A stretch of DNA of 64,000 bases from Xenoacremonium recifei (lineage: Eukaryota; Ascomycota; Sordariomycetes; Hypocreales; Nectriaceae): contig WOFQ01000004.1 in assembly GCA_012184525.1 (NCBI GenBank), positions 372,001 to 436,000 of the forward strand, given 5' to 3'. Every line of letters starts with the position of its first letter. Within the stretch, counting starts at the first letter, position 1. Below, in pieces: positions 23,401 to 35,400 of the stretch. The translations under genes were made by a program, and so were the position numbers. The notes beneath the pieces are model-generated. The model searched no databases, had not been told where the DNA came from, and worked only from the letters and a program-made list of their open reading frames with translations.

Positions 23401-24903
23401 GCGCACGTAGATATCTCGATGGTCGAAACTGGAAGACGCTGAGGTATTTTGACGACAGCTTCATGATTCGGTCTCAAAGGTCCTCTGCAATGAACAGTGA
23501 TTACAATATCTCTGGTATATCTCTACCAGTCTCACCGACTCACCGATGGGCAAGATAGAGAGCAGACCGGGATCCGGGGAGGGTGAGAAGTTGAATCCAC
23601 CAGCGACGTCCGCCGCCTTGCCGCTTGCCGCCAGCCGCAGGTGTGTGGCAGTGGGGGCGACTCTGGATAAACGGACGGGATGAAGGGAAAGAGTTTATCA
23701 GGGATGGCGGGAGGAATGGGCGCGGGCGCTCCTTTGTTGGTGTTGAAGCATGAGGTCCTGTCCGCTGCCTCCGGAATTCCCAATCGGTCATCGCTTCTGA
23801 AGGTGCGGGATTGCCTCATCAAGGAAGACCTTCAGAAAGGACAAGGACCCGGACACCCGGAGAACTGCCGGATGATAGGGGATGTATTAACCTGTGCCCT
23901 GTGAATTGGATCAATTGAGTTACACATTGATGATGAAATGCCACATGTGAGAGCCCGATGCGTCGGTCTCTTGCAACCTTCTTCCATGTGAGTTTTCCCG
24001 GTGAGATCCCGGTGAACCGGAACGGACACCGGTCACCCTCAGCTGCTGCCACTGAACAACGCGCTGTGACAGCCCTCCCGCCCCTACAACGCGGTCTGGG
24101 TCGCCCAGCTTCTAAAATTTTTTCCCTCTGCGCCATAAAAAAATCGGGAAATGCGTCCCGTCGTCACCAAACAAGTCAAGCTTCCATCCCTGTCGCATCG
24201 TCATCTAGCTACAGAGGGGCGGGTCAGGGTCGGGTTCCTCTCCGGGGCCCGGTGCGTGGGCGCCAGTGGACTTTTCAGTGGAGTTTGCGCTGGAGCGTGC
24301 GCTGGAGGCGAGCGCTGGCGGGCGGGATGGGAGGAAGTCCTTCAGGCCCATGGATCTCTTATCGTGGCTGGTACAGTGTCGGAGAGCCGCCGCGGGCTGG
24401 TCCCGTCCGCAGCGTACTGTGGCAGGTACCTTGTACCGTCCGCACTAACGGCCGATTGGGCTGCTGCCGCACTGGTCAATCCTTTTTTTTTTTTCCCAAT
24501 CGACTCCATGTCGCTGGACCATCGCCGCCTCGCTTTGCCTGACCTGACCAAGCTGCCCTTATCCCGCCCGTAATTCCCTCTGTCCAGCAGCGTTGCCAGC
24601 CCGCCCACAGTGACACACCTAAGAAAGTGGCTCCCTGACTCCTCTGGCTCGGCGTCTCCCCGTGTCGCGGCGTCTCCTAGCAGGCCAGGTCGAGAGAGCC
24701 CTGGACCATCCAGAACCAAGTGCCTTATCCCGCCCTATCTCCCGCTCTGGATACCCTCACTTTCTCTTGAACATCTTCTCCCTACCCCAGATCCTCGTCC
24801 ACCCAGACGGGTCGCAGCTTCTCGTCGCCCTCCAGTCGCCCATTGCGCTGCGTTGCGTCACTTGCTCGTCTCCTCCATCCTCCAATTGAGCTCACAGCAC
24901 ACA
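20490..24903. other. 4.4 kb gene-free stretch between divergent genes
   Basis: No open frame here shows a recognisable domain or a good exon chain; the longest are about 95-190 codons and look random. The two ends are probably promoter and leader: the left end (20590-20960) is purine-rich on the plus strand, and the right end (24100-24900) is CT-rich with a T run near 24482-24494 ahead of the NADH dehydrogenase gene. Confidence 0.5.
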
Positions 24904-26760
24904 ATGGCTTCCTCCGCGCGAGCCATGACGGCCCTGTCCCGGGCTGGCCTGATGGTCCCCAGCAGTCGCGTCGCCTCCAGAGCCCTCTCGACCATGTCAC
25001 GGACATCTGCGCGACCCTCCGTCGCCATGAAGCTTCAGAACTCGGGCCGTATTGCTTTCCGAAGAGCCTACGCCGATGAGGCTCCCAAGCCCAAGCCTGG
25101 CAAGCTGCGACGGACTCTGCGATGGACCTGGAGAATCACCTACCTGACTCTCGGTGCCACCTTTGCCTACACCTGCTACGGCATCTACGAGGACCGTCAC
25201 CCTGACGAGCAATTCCATCCCGACCCTAGCAAGAAGACCCTGGTGGTTCTCGGTAAGCGCAACTGCGACAGCTTTCGAGGCGCGCAATCCCTCGTAAAGG
25301 AGCTATGATACTAATAGATACGTCGCAGGAACCGGCTGGGGATCTGTCGCCCTCCTCAAGAACCTCGATACCGAAAACTACAATGTCGTCGTCGTCTCGC
25401 CCCGAAACTACTTCCTCTTCACTCCTCTCCTGCCCTCATGTACGACCGGCCAGATCGAGCATCGCTCCATCATGGAGCCCATCCGCTCAATTCTTCGCTC
25501 CAAGAAGGCCACCGCCAAGTTCTACGAGGCCGAGTGCTCCTCCATTGACCCTGACCGCAAGGTCGTCAAGATTGTGGACAACTCCGAGATCAAGGGTGCG
25601 ACCGCTGAGACCGAGATCCCCTACGACATGCTTGTGGTTGGTGTCGGTGCTGAGAATGCCACCTTCGGAATCCCCGGCGTGCGTGAGAACGGCTGCTTCC
25701 TCAAGGAGATTCCCGACGCCCAGGTCATCCGCAAGAAGATCATGGACTGCGTCGAGACTGCTGCCTTTAAGGGCCAGACCCCTGAGGAGATTGACCGTCT
25801 GATGCACATGGTTGTCGTCGGCGGCGGTCCCACCGGTGTCGAGTTCGCTGGTGAGCTGCGTGACTTCTTCGAGGAGGATATCAAGAAGCTGGTGCCTGAG
25901 ATCAGCCACCGCTTCAAGGTGACGCTCATTGAGGCTCTGCCCAACGTCTTGCCATCCTTCTCTAAGCAGCTCATTGAGTACACGGAGAAGACCATGCGTG
26001 AGGAGCACATTGACATCAAGCTCAAGACCATGGTGAAGCGCGTCACTCCCGAGGCCGTCGAGGCCGAGGTTGTGGGTGCCGATGGCGCCAAGCAGCTCCT
26101 GAAGATCCCCTACGGACTGCTCGTCTGGGCTACGGGTAACGCTGTTCGACCCCTCGTCCGGGACCTCATGGCCAAGATCCCCGCGCAGAAGGACTCCCGC
26201 CGCGGCCTGGCCGTGAATGAGTACCTAGTCGTCCAGGGAACCCGCGACATCTGGGCCGTTGGTGACTGCGCTGTCGCCGGCTACGCCCCCACGGCCCAGG
26301 TCGCCTCCCAGGAGGGTCACTTCCTGGCCCGCCTCTTCAACAACATGGCTAAGACCGAGGCCCAAGAGTCGCGCATCAAGGAGCTTAGCAGTGGCCTGAA
26401 CCTCAAGCAGGGCAACTCTGCTGAGGTCGCCACTGAGATTGAGAAGCTTGAGAAGCAGCTCCGGAGGGTCAAGGACATCAAGCCCTTCAAGTACTCGCAC
26501 CAGGGCAGCTTGGCCTACATTGGCAGCGAGAAGGCCGTCGCTGATGTGACTTGGTGGAACGGCAACCTGGCTACTGGCGGTGGCATGACCTACCTGTTCT
26601 GGCGGAGTGCCTACCTCTCCATGTGCTTCAGCAGTGAGTTACATCTTATTTCACTTATGCTTCAATCGATTGCTAACGTAACGCAGCCCGAAACCGTGTC
26701 CTTGTGCTTATGGATTGGCTCAAGTCCAAGACGTTTGGCCGTGACGTTTCTCGCGAGTAA
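24904..26760 (+). CDS. alternative (type II) NADH:ubiquinone oxidoreductase, mitochondrial
   Basis: This is a single-subunit, rotenone-insensitive FAD enzyme that passes electrons from NADH to ubiquinone without pumping protons. Exons are 24904-25252, 25329-26633 and 26687-26760 (575 aa). The N-terminus is an Arg/Ser/Ala-rich mitochondrial presequence to about residue 55 (GRIAFRRAYADE), followed by a hydrophobic segment near 78-97 (ITYLTLGATFAYTCYGIYED). Next is the FAD Rossmann motif (VLGTGWGSVALLKNL), RNYFLFTPLLPS, the NADH Rossmann motif (VVVGGGPTGVEFAGEL), WATGN, WAVGDCA and the C-terminal GSLAYIG and LFWRSAYLSMC helices. The presequence plus membrane segment suits an intermembrane-space-facing (NDE-type) enzyme, like yeast Nde1; no EF-hand insertion is seen. 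Sidedness is inference. Kynureninase follows in the same direction. Confidence 0.95.
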
Positions 26761-27624
26761 ACGACCACCTAATACACACTCATACTTACGCAAAATCACC
26801 AACAACCTCCATCACCTCCTACACATCCTACTACGAGAAGATCCGATACCCGATTGGCGATGGTAGCGCAGCAGACCCGGTATCCTCCCTACACCTGCGA
26901 CTAGCTGGGGAGTTTCGGAGGACGCTGCATATCTAGGTGGACTGTATCGAAAAACACACCCGGCTGGGCTGGCTTTAATAGACGAATGATTAGAATCGGG
27001 CTTGGGCTGGGAATGGTTCACATTGTAACACTTTTATATCTGCATTGCTTTTGAGAACTCTTTTTCTTTGTTGAGGTTTCCTCTGTAGCTGATAGGGAAT
27101 GGAAAAAAAGAGTACTTCTGATGAGAGACTGCTTTCTGTGACTAGAAGACACCAGCACATGCTCCTAGGGTCGGCTATGTCGAGCTTGAGCTGATTCCGA
27201 AGTCCCCCGGCCAGACCTTGGTAATGCCAGCACTGAGTCACATGCTGTTCCGATGCTCCCTGGAACCCCTGCTCGCATGCATTCGATTTGTGACGAATCA
27301 TGATGGCGGCTTTCAACAACTCCTTTTGTATTTGTTGGGGAGTCCGTAGAAGCCTCAGATACAACTCCTTCCATGCGACTGAAGCTGCCGTAGAAATATT
27401 GCTCCAAAATGAGGAGATGCTTCGGGGATCCGGCATCTCCAACTTGATGCGGGGCAGCAGCAGTTCGTTCTCTGCCCCGCGAAAATGGGGATCGTAGAAT
27501 CTTGAGCTAAAGCTACCCTTCCCTTTTCTAATCCCGGAGCTAAGAATTCCAGAGCCAAATGTCTGCGCCTGGGAGCCTCTCTGTCAGTTACTCTATCCGC
27601 AGGTAGTCGGTCCCAGTCGACAAG
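26761..27624. other. intergenic region before kynureninase
   Basis: This is 864 bp with no supportable gene, holding the NADH dehydrogenase 3' end and the kynureninase promoter. Confidence 0.5.
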
Positions 27625-29152
27625 ATGAGTGATGCCGTTGTCTTCCCCGAGGGCCTCGAGGGCCAGGAGCTGGCAAGGCGGCTGGACAGGGAGGATCCGT
27701 TGAGCCATATGAGGGACGAGTTCCATATCCCGTCCAAGGCGGACATATCGCGCACGACACTGCCCTCGTCCTTGGACGCTGTCTCCGGTAAGGCTCCTCT
27801 TCTCGCAATCGCATGTTGCAATTGGGGAACCTTTTACGTTCTAAACATCCAACAGACTCCTCCGACAACTGCATCTATCTCGTCGGCAACTCCCTCGGCC
27901 TTCAGCCCAAACGCACCGCCGTCCGCCTCCAGCAGTACCTCTCGACCTGGCAGACGCAGGGCGTCCAGGGCCACTTCAAGCCGCTGGAGGACTCGCCGCT
28001 GCCAACATGGCTGGATGTTGATGCCCGCGCGGCTGAGCTGATTGCTCCGATCGTGGGCGCGAACAAGGAGGAGGTCGCCGTGATGCAGACGTTGACGGCC
28101 AACCTACACTTTCTAATGGCGTCCTTCTACAAGCCTGATGTGGAGGGGAGGCACAAGATTATATTAGAGGGCAAGGCGTTTCCGAGTGATCATGTTGGTT
28201 TTCCCCAACGCAAACTCTTGACTGGACGGATGCTAATCAGGAACAGTTCGCCGTCGAGACACAGATTCGACACCATGGACTCCGACCAGAAGACTCCATG
28301 ATCCTCCTCGAACCGCCGACTCCCGGAGATATCCTCTCGACGGAGTATATCCAATCTGTCATCAACCAGCACGCCTCCACCACAGCCCTCCTCCTCCTTC
28401 CCGGCATCCAGTACTACACCGGTCAATTCCTCGACATCCCAACCCTCACAGCCTACGCCCGAGCCCGCGGCATCTTCGTCATCTGGGACCTTGCTCACGC
28501 CGTTGGTAACGTGCCGCTACGCCTACACGACTGGGACGTCGATGCCGCCGCCTGGTGCACCTACAAGTACCTCAACGGCGGCCCAGGGTGCATCGGCGGC
28601 CTCTTCGTGCACGAGCGCAACAGCCGCGTAGACACTTCATCTGATGGATATCACAACCGTCTCGCGGGCTGGTGGGGGAACGACAAGGCAAGCCGTTTCC
28701 GCATGACGCCTGGTTTCCGCCCCGTGTCTGGCGCTGCGGGCTTCCAGCTCAGTAACCCGTCCGTTCTGGACATCACTTCACTGTCAGCGTCGCTAGAGGT
28801 TTTCGATGCCGCAGGTGGCATGGCCGCTATTAGAGCCAAGTCTCTGCGTCTAACGGCGTTCCTGGTTCGCGAACTGAGCCGGCTTCCCGCGGAACTTGCG
28901 GCACACTGGCGAATCATCACACCGTCAGAGCCAGAGCGGAGGGGTGCGCAAGTGAGTATCTTGCTCGGGGAGGGCCTGCTGGAGGGCGTTATGCAGGGCT
29001 TGGAGGAGAGAGGGGTGTTGGTTGATGAGCGGCGGCCTGATGTGATTCGAGTTGCGCCAGCCGCCTTGTATAATAGCTTCGAGGATGTTTGGGGCTTTGT
29101 GGGAGCATTCCAAGGCGCTTTGGGAGATGCTGTGAAAGCGAGGGTTAGATAG
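27625..29152 (+). CDS. BNA5: kynureninase
   Basis: This PLP enzyme of tryptophan breakdown and de novo NAD synthesis splits kynurenine or 3-hydroxykynurenine into (hydroxy)anthranilate and alanine. Exons are 27625-27787, 27856-28193 and 28247-29152 (468 aa, normal length). Visible motifs are CIYLVGNSLGLQPK near residue 60, FPSDHFAVETQIRHHG (formed across the second splice), GIFVIWDLAHAVGN (PLP-binding Asp) and WCTYKYLNGGPGC, whose Lys at about residue 274 is the Schiff-base lysine. The substrate-side stretch GWWGND and the GFRPVSGAAGFQLSNPSV region are intact. The second intron has a GTTGGT donor and CAG acceptor; both junctions restore family sequence. No neighbouring NAD-pathway gene is seen. 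Confidence 0.95.
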
Positions 29153-29906
29153 ATGGCCTTGGGATAATCAATGAAAGGTGCTTTGAATCATTGCTGGTCA
29201 TCGTCCCCGTCTGCACCTTTGATCCAGCCCATTAAAGTAACTTTCTTCAATCCCAAACATCGAAACTTGGTCAGGTTTCCAACCCGCTTCCTTCTCAGAA
29301 CTTCTAAACACACAACCCGTTCTCCTTTCACATTTTCCCCCAAGACACAACGGCTACGGCAGCACCTACCCTCTCCAGTATCGATATTTAGGATTTACTA
29401 CATCGTCATCTATTATCCTCATCCTTTGTTTACGTTTACGCCACAACCATTTCCCAACAAAGGAGCCGTGTAGGGTAGGCAGGGAGGCCAACCGGGATTC
29501 ACCCCACAGGCAACAGCTTAGGTCATCATTACCTCTTTGTTCCGGCCAGTGGGGCCAATGAGATTTCAGCCTCAAGGTTTAGGTACGTACCCCGTCGGGC
29601 CTTCCGCGACAGCGCCTGGCTTGGGCGATTTTTTTTTTCTTAGCGGCAAAAAAAAAAGGAAAAGAGAAGTCCCTTTGTCGGACCAAAGCCCAGGCAACTC
29701 AAACCCTTCATCAACAAAATCCTCGTCCACCCAACACACCCTCGGACGCGCACTCCTTTTGTTCATCTCCTAGAGGAAATTTCCATCAACGCGACACGTT
29801 GTTTTTCCTCTTCTCCCCTCTCTTTTCCATTTTTGCCATTCCCTGATTCCCCAAAGACGTCGAGCATCTCCCTTCGGATCTCCCTCCCGAGCAGCGTCTG
29901 AACAAC
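29153..29906. other. DBP2 promoter and leader
   Basis: No gene is seen. The last 300 bp are CT-rich and contain a perfect T10/A10 inverted repeat, listed separately. Confidence 0.5.
29629..29657. repeat. T10/A10 inverted repeat upstream of DBP2
   Basis: Ten T residues (29629-29638) and ten A residues (29648-29657) flank a nine-base spacer, CTTAGCGGC. If transcribed this would form a U-A hairpin about 250 nt ahead of the DBP2 start. It could equally be a nucleosome-free poly(dA:dT) promoter element. Confidence 0.6.
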
Positions 29907-32422
29907 ATGTCTGGCGGCTACGACGACTACAACGGCGGCGGCGGTCGCGGTGACCGTGATGGCGGCCGAGGCGGCTACGGTGGCGGCTACGGCGGTGGTG
30001 GTGGTTACGGCCGTGATCGCGGCGACCGTGGTGACCGCGGTGATCGCAATGGTTACGGCGGTGGTTACGGAGGGTAAGTCGATACTGTTCTTGCTCCTAA
30101 TGTGATGATGGGCTTTGGATGGCGGCTGGTGTTTTGCACCTGCGTCCCGGGTTTGCGCCACGGCGCGACTGCCTTGACGCCCCAAAACACATCCGCCATC
30201 ACTGTCTACTGTCAAAGTCATCACAAGGAGCCAGAAATTCTTTGAATTCGCGCTGACAATTGATTCACAGTCGAAGCAACGGCTACAGCAACGGCGGTGG
30301 CTACGGTGGCGGTGGTGGTTATGGAGGCGGCGGCTACGGAGGTGGTCACGGCGGCGGCGACCGTATGGGCGCCCTCGGTTCTGGCCTGAAGCAGCAGGAA
30401 TGGGGTATGTTGCAGCGCTCCCGTCATTCACAGTGGTTCTTACTTGCTAACAATTTCCCAGACCTCTCCGCCCTTCCCAAGTTCGAAAAGTCCTTCTACA
30501 AGGAGCACAGCGAAGTTGCTAACCGATCTTCCGCCGAGGTCGACGCCTTCCGTCGTAAGCACCAGATGACCATCGCTGGTTCCGAAGTTCCCAAGCCCGT
30601 CGAGACCTTCGACGAGGCCGGTTTCCCCCGCTACGTTATGGACGAGGTCAAGGCCCAGGGCTTCCCTGCTCCCACTGCTATCCAGTCTCAGGGCTGGCCC
30701 ATGGCTCTCTCTGGACGCGATGTCGTTGGTATTGCCGAGACAGGCTCCGGAAAGACCCTTACGTATTGTCTTCCTGCTATTGTCCACATCAACGCTCAGC
30801 CGCTCCTGGCCCCCGGCGATGGCCCCATTGTCCTCATCCTGGCTCCTACCCGTGAGCTGGCCGTCCAGATCCAGCAGGAGATCAGCAAGTTTGGTCGCTC
30901 CTCGCGCATCCGAAACACCTGCGTCTACGGCGGTGTCCCCAAGGGTCCTCAAATCCGTGATCTCTCTCGCGGCGTTGAGGTTTGCATTGCCACTCCCGGT
31001 CGCTTGATCGACATGCTCGAGGCTGGCAAGACTAACCTCCGACGTGTCACCTACCTGGTCCTTGACGAGGCTGATCGTATGCTTGACATGGGTTTCGAGC
31101 CTCAGATTCGAAAGATTATTGGCCAGATTCGACCTGACCGACAAACCCTCATGTGGTCTGCTACCTGGCCCAAGGAGGTCCGCGCTCTTGCCTCGGAGTT
31201 CTTGACCGACTTCATTCAGGTCAACATTGGTTCCATGGAACTTGCTGCCAACCATCGAATCACCCAGATCGTCGAGGTTGTGTCTGACATGGAGAAGCGT
31301 GATCGCATGATCAAGCATCTGGAGAAGGTTATGGAGAACAAGGAGAACAAAATCCTCATTTTCGTTGGCACCAAGCGTGTTGCTGACGACATCACTCGAT
31401 TCCTCCGTCAGGACGGCTGGCCGGCGCTTTGTAAGTTTTTGACGTCCCAACTTAAAAGCACGAGATTTATCAGGGCTGACGTATCATATAGCTATTCACG
31501 GCGACAAGCAGCAGAACGAGCGTGACTGGGTCCTTGACCAGTTCAAGACCGGAAAGTCTCCCATCATGGTTGCTACCGACGTGGCTTCGCGTGGTATTGG
31601 TGAGTATCATCCCCCCTTCCCCTCCCCATGGCAACTTCCAGCAAAAAACACTTGCTGTACTTTACTCTCGTGTTTAGGGGCTCTCTTGAATGTGCGACTG
31701 TGCCTGACATGAATGGTGTCCACGTGGTTCTCTTTCCCATGGAGTCTTGATCCGCTGTGTAGCTTCTGCTCTGCTATACTCGTATTTCCACTCTTGTACC
31801 GTATTCGCTTCCGTGGTACGAGCGTGGGGGTGACATTTCTTGACCCTGATCAAGCTGTCTGCCAAGGCTCCCTTGTGTCCCGAGGACCCGGTGACCGCAT
31901 TACCTATCCGAGGATGGATGGACGGCATTGACGCACCTGGATTGCCCTCAGTCCGCTACGGAGTGAAGTTCACCGATGGCCCTAGCCAATATGCTTAGCT
32001 ATCATCTTCACCTCCCGCGCTGGAACGTTGCTATACACAACCCATCATCGCCTGCTAACCTTTCGTGCTATTCAAGATGTTCGCAACATCACTCATGTGT
32101 TGAACTACGATTACCCCAACAACTCGGAGGACTACATCCACCGAATCGGCCGAACTGGTCGTGCCGGAGCCAAGGGCACTGCCATTACCTTGTTCACCAC
32201 TGACAGTGAGTCTTACCCCTATCCATCATTGCTACTTGACATCAGCTAACGAGTTCAACAGACCAGAAACAGTCCAGGGATCTTGTCAACGTCCTCCAGG
32301 AGGCCAAGCAGCAGATCGACCCTCGCCTGGCTGAGATGGCTCGCTACGGTGGTGGCGGCGGCCGAGGTTACGGCGGCTACCGTGGACGTGGCGGCGGTAG
32401 AGGTGGGTTTCGCCGACGTTAA
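29907..32422 (+). CDS. DBP2: ATP-dependent RNA helicase DBP2 (p68/DDX5 family)
   Basis: This DEAD-box helicase acts in mRNP assembly, transcription quality control and nonsense-mediated decay, and is mainly nuclear. Six exons: 29907-30073, 30271-30404, 30462-31430, 31492-31599, 32077-32205, 32262-32422 (555 aa). The N-terminal 100 residues are Gly/Tyr/Arg repeats (GYGGG units). The helicase core has the Q motif (GFPAPTAIQSQGW), motif I AETGSGKT, Ia PTRELAVQIQ, II DEAD, III SAT, IV ILIFVGTK, V ASRGIDV and VI HRIGRTGRAG. The C-terminus ends in RGRGGGRGGFRRR, an RGG-type RNA-binding tail. The fourth intron, 477 nt, falls inside motif V between RGI and DVRN and is far longer than most others in the window. 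In yeast the DBP2 intron mediates autoregulation. Confidence 0.97.
31600..32076 (+). promoter_or_regulatory. long DBP2 intron within helicase motif V
   Basis: This 477-nt intron has a GTGAGT donor at 31600, a CTAAC branch site 21-25 nt before the acceptor and an AAG acceptor at 32076. The other DBP2 introns are 56-197 nt. In yeast the long DBP2 intron is required for negative feedback by Dbp2 on its own mRNA; the same role here is inference. Confidence 0.75.
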
Positions 32423-35400
32423 ACATCAGCAAAGGCATCCTCTCGAGCTGACTCGGGCCTTCAGCCAACGCCAACAACATGCCGATTGGTAACCGACGAT
32501 GGTAAGATATTGTTCAACCTTCGTTTCGGCTTGCTCTTCGCGTAATGATTCCGGACCCTTTCCGGATTCTCGACTCCTCAAAAGGCACATGACACATCAA
32601 AAAGGCGTTTGATAGAGGTGGTGGTTTTACTAGACATTGCGGCTCGCGATTTGCGAGTTCGGAACACGGGTTTCCTTTTTCATGTTTGCTTTGTTTTGTT
32701 TTGAGTTTGGCAACGCATATTCCCGAGGCACAATTTCGCTGTTCCCTTATTTCCTTATGGTCTTTCTAGTGTTCTTATGGAAGGGCTTTAGATTGGCAAC
32801 CGGCAGGACATCAGCCGCAACTAGGGGCGATACATATGCCTTCAGGTAGTTTTAGGTAGCTTGCAACGCGGGCAATGCTATACAGAGAGATAATGGCGGG
32901 CTCCTGTGAGTCAATGACAGATGATGATTGTCGTATCTGTTAGACCCAAGGTTTGGGCGTCTGGTTTATGTCGACCTAGACTGCCTTCTAAGGGTGCCGT
33001 GGGTTGATAGAGTATTGTACCGCTTACAATAACCGTGTTGATTATGGTCTTCTTTTCCCTCCATAAACGTGTCGTGTCCAACAAGTGATGGTGTTTGAGA
33101 ACCAATATTGCCCCAAGAAGCGTCGCCCCTACGGATGCGCTCTTTGATATCAGATATCTGGGAGCACGAAGAAACTTCACAACTGATACGGGACAGCGCA
33201 ATATCTAACGTTCCTCTAACTCCGCAAGGGGATGTCATGCTATCTGCCCGGGTTTGTGCTTTGAAATCTGATTGTAGGCTTCGAGCAAAGCACATCCGAG
33301 GGTAAGCATGTCAAAGCGATTTCAAACAAGTCACGTACAGTCCATCTCGGAGTCTCACTGCGATTGCGACGTAGGAAGCAAGGTTGCAACTAGATTGTTC
33401 TTAAAGACGGCTTTCTTCATTTCATTGCCTGTGGGAATGGAATACCGTCCTCCTCCTGTTTTGATATTTGATTTACGCTCGGGGGGTAGGATCGCAGAAT
33501 ATTAGTTGCTGAAAACTTGCAATATCTTTTAGCGTGGGAGGAATTGAAGCTTCAGAAACAGCTGTTGAAGTGCTTGTATTTGATATCCACGAAGTTCTCG
33601 TGTGTCTTCTCGAGTACAGAGATTGACTACGGGTGTTCGAGCTCGGAGGAACTACGTCCCCATCGTCAACACTGCTGAATCCTTGTCTTGTAGTCAGGCA
33701 CGCTCCTGCAGTTACGATAGACAGAGAAGTGTCACTAGCATCGTCGAGCTGCGCTCTGTTCCGCACGCGTCGAGGCCGGCGGGCATCCCCGTTCACGGTT
33801 GGCATGTCAGGAGTGGCATTCCGGAATGCCCTCGCAACGCCGTGCGGCAGGCATCTGGGGCAGAGACATGCCAGCAGCGGGCGAGAGTGGTGTAGCATCG
33901 CGTGTTTTGGGACGGACGGGGGGGCTTTTGCGCGCGGGGGATGTCACTGATGTTTCGCGGCGGCGTCCGTGGCTCGGTGTGGGCGTTCGAGACTCGTTCG
34001 TTCTGTTTTCGAGCCTTTGGGGAGATAAAGGGTCTCTGCAGCGTGGTGAGTGCGTGCCAATGTTCACCTACTAGTCTCTTCCACTGATAGGGAGGAGGTC
34101 GTTGGGAGGACAGTGACGAGACTGCAGCCTTTCAGGAGAGTGTCGTGTTTGCCTGTCATCCCGTTCTCGGATTTCCAGAGAGACGGGCATTGACAGCACA
34201 CGTGTAAATATTCTTGTTCGATCGGTCCATCTGGCTCGTGGCTCCGGATTGTTTGTGATACCGTCTCGTTCTCGGGGAGGCCAAGGGGGGAAGGTGTCAC
34301 GGCAGGGAGCGTTGTCGTTGCAGTGTAACCTGTCAGCCAACTACATGTCATCAGTTAACTGGCTTCCTATCTTGTCAGCTGCTCCGTGCTGAGATGTTTT
34401 ATGGCGTAGCTTGTGTTGGTTCGGGGGGGCAGATGCTCGCTGAAGAGGACAGCTCGAGGAGGGAGGAAGACCATTGGTGAGAGGCCGCGGAGAGGAGATA
34501 GGGGGGTATTCGCTTGAGTGATGCTTGAGAGGTGTCTGGTGAGGATCGGTTTGGGGTCAATGGCTGCATCTCTTTGGTTTCTGTTGTCGAGTCGCTCGCT
34601 GTCTGTGCTCCTTGGTCGGGGTAGGGACGAATCTTCCGTTGAATCTTTGCATCAAAGATGCCAGATTCCTCCTAGGCAGCGACAAATCCAATCGTCGAAG
34701 AGTCGAGAGTAAGCAATAAGGGGTCGAGATTCGACCAGCAGAGAACACATGCAGACTACGAAGCTCTCGTATGTCGTCTGGCGAAGACCAGAGCAATATT
34801 CTCGTCCTGGGGGAAGCTAGAAAGCTTTGCGCACTTCATTTTGGCACCGCGTCCTTCCTAGTTCCTAAGCGCGTTGGCTTGATGGGGGAGAAGCGAGTCC
34901 AGACTCTGGCTCCATCAGCCGTCTACGAAGTGAGATGTGATATTATGCTATTCAGAGCGTCTTCAATCTACGTCCAATGGACACAGAAACATGCTCAACA
35001 GGCCTGAGGGCAGTCAGGCGATGGGCAGTGGTTCAATGGCTGACGCCGCGCCCCGCAAACGCTGTGTGAGCTGTAGTTTAGTTAGCATCACAACAAAACT
35101 CCCGTAGTGTCGTCGCCTGCGAATGAAGATCCAGACAAAACACATCAGAGATAGGGCTTCGTCGATGACGGCCCATTCTAGAAGCCTTTCCGAGATCCAG
35201 AACAGTCGCGTCATTCGATGGGCGGCGGACGCATGTCATCGGGGCTGTAAAGAGCGTCTGTGTTAGACCTGCGGTCCAACGTCATGATCTCGACAAGTGA
35301 CGACAATATTGCTACAATCCTGGTCCAGAGACCTCGCTCGACAACGCGTGAGCAATGGCAGCTACTCAATTGATTGCAGTGCCGGACGATATCTTCCTCG

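Noticed and set aside
24482..24494. T run near the NADH dehydrogenase promoter
   Set aside because: It is a simple homopolymer; no Pol III gene precedes it.
30440..31450. 336-codon minus-strand open frame
   Set aside because: It is the antisense shadow of the DBP2 helicase exon.
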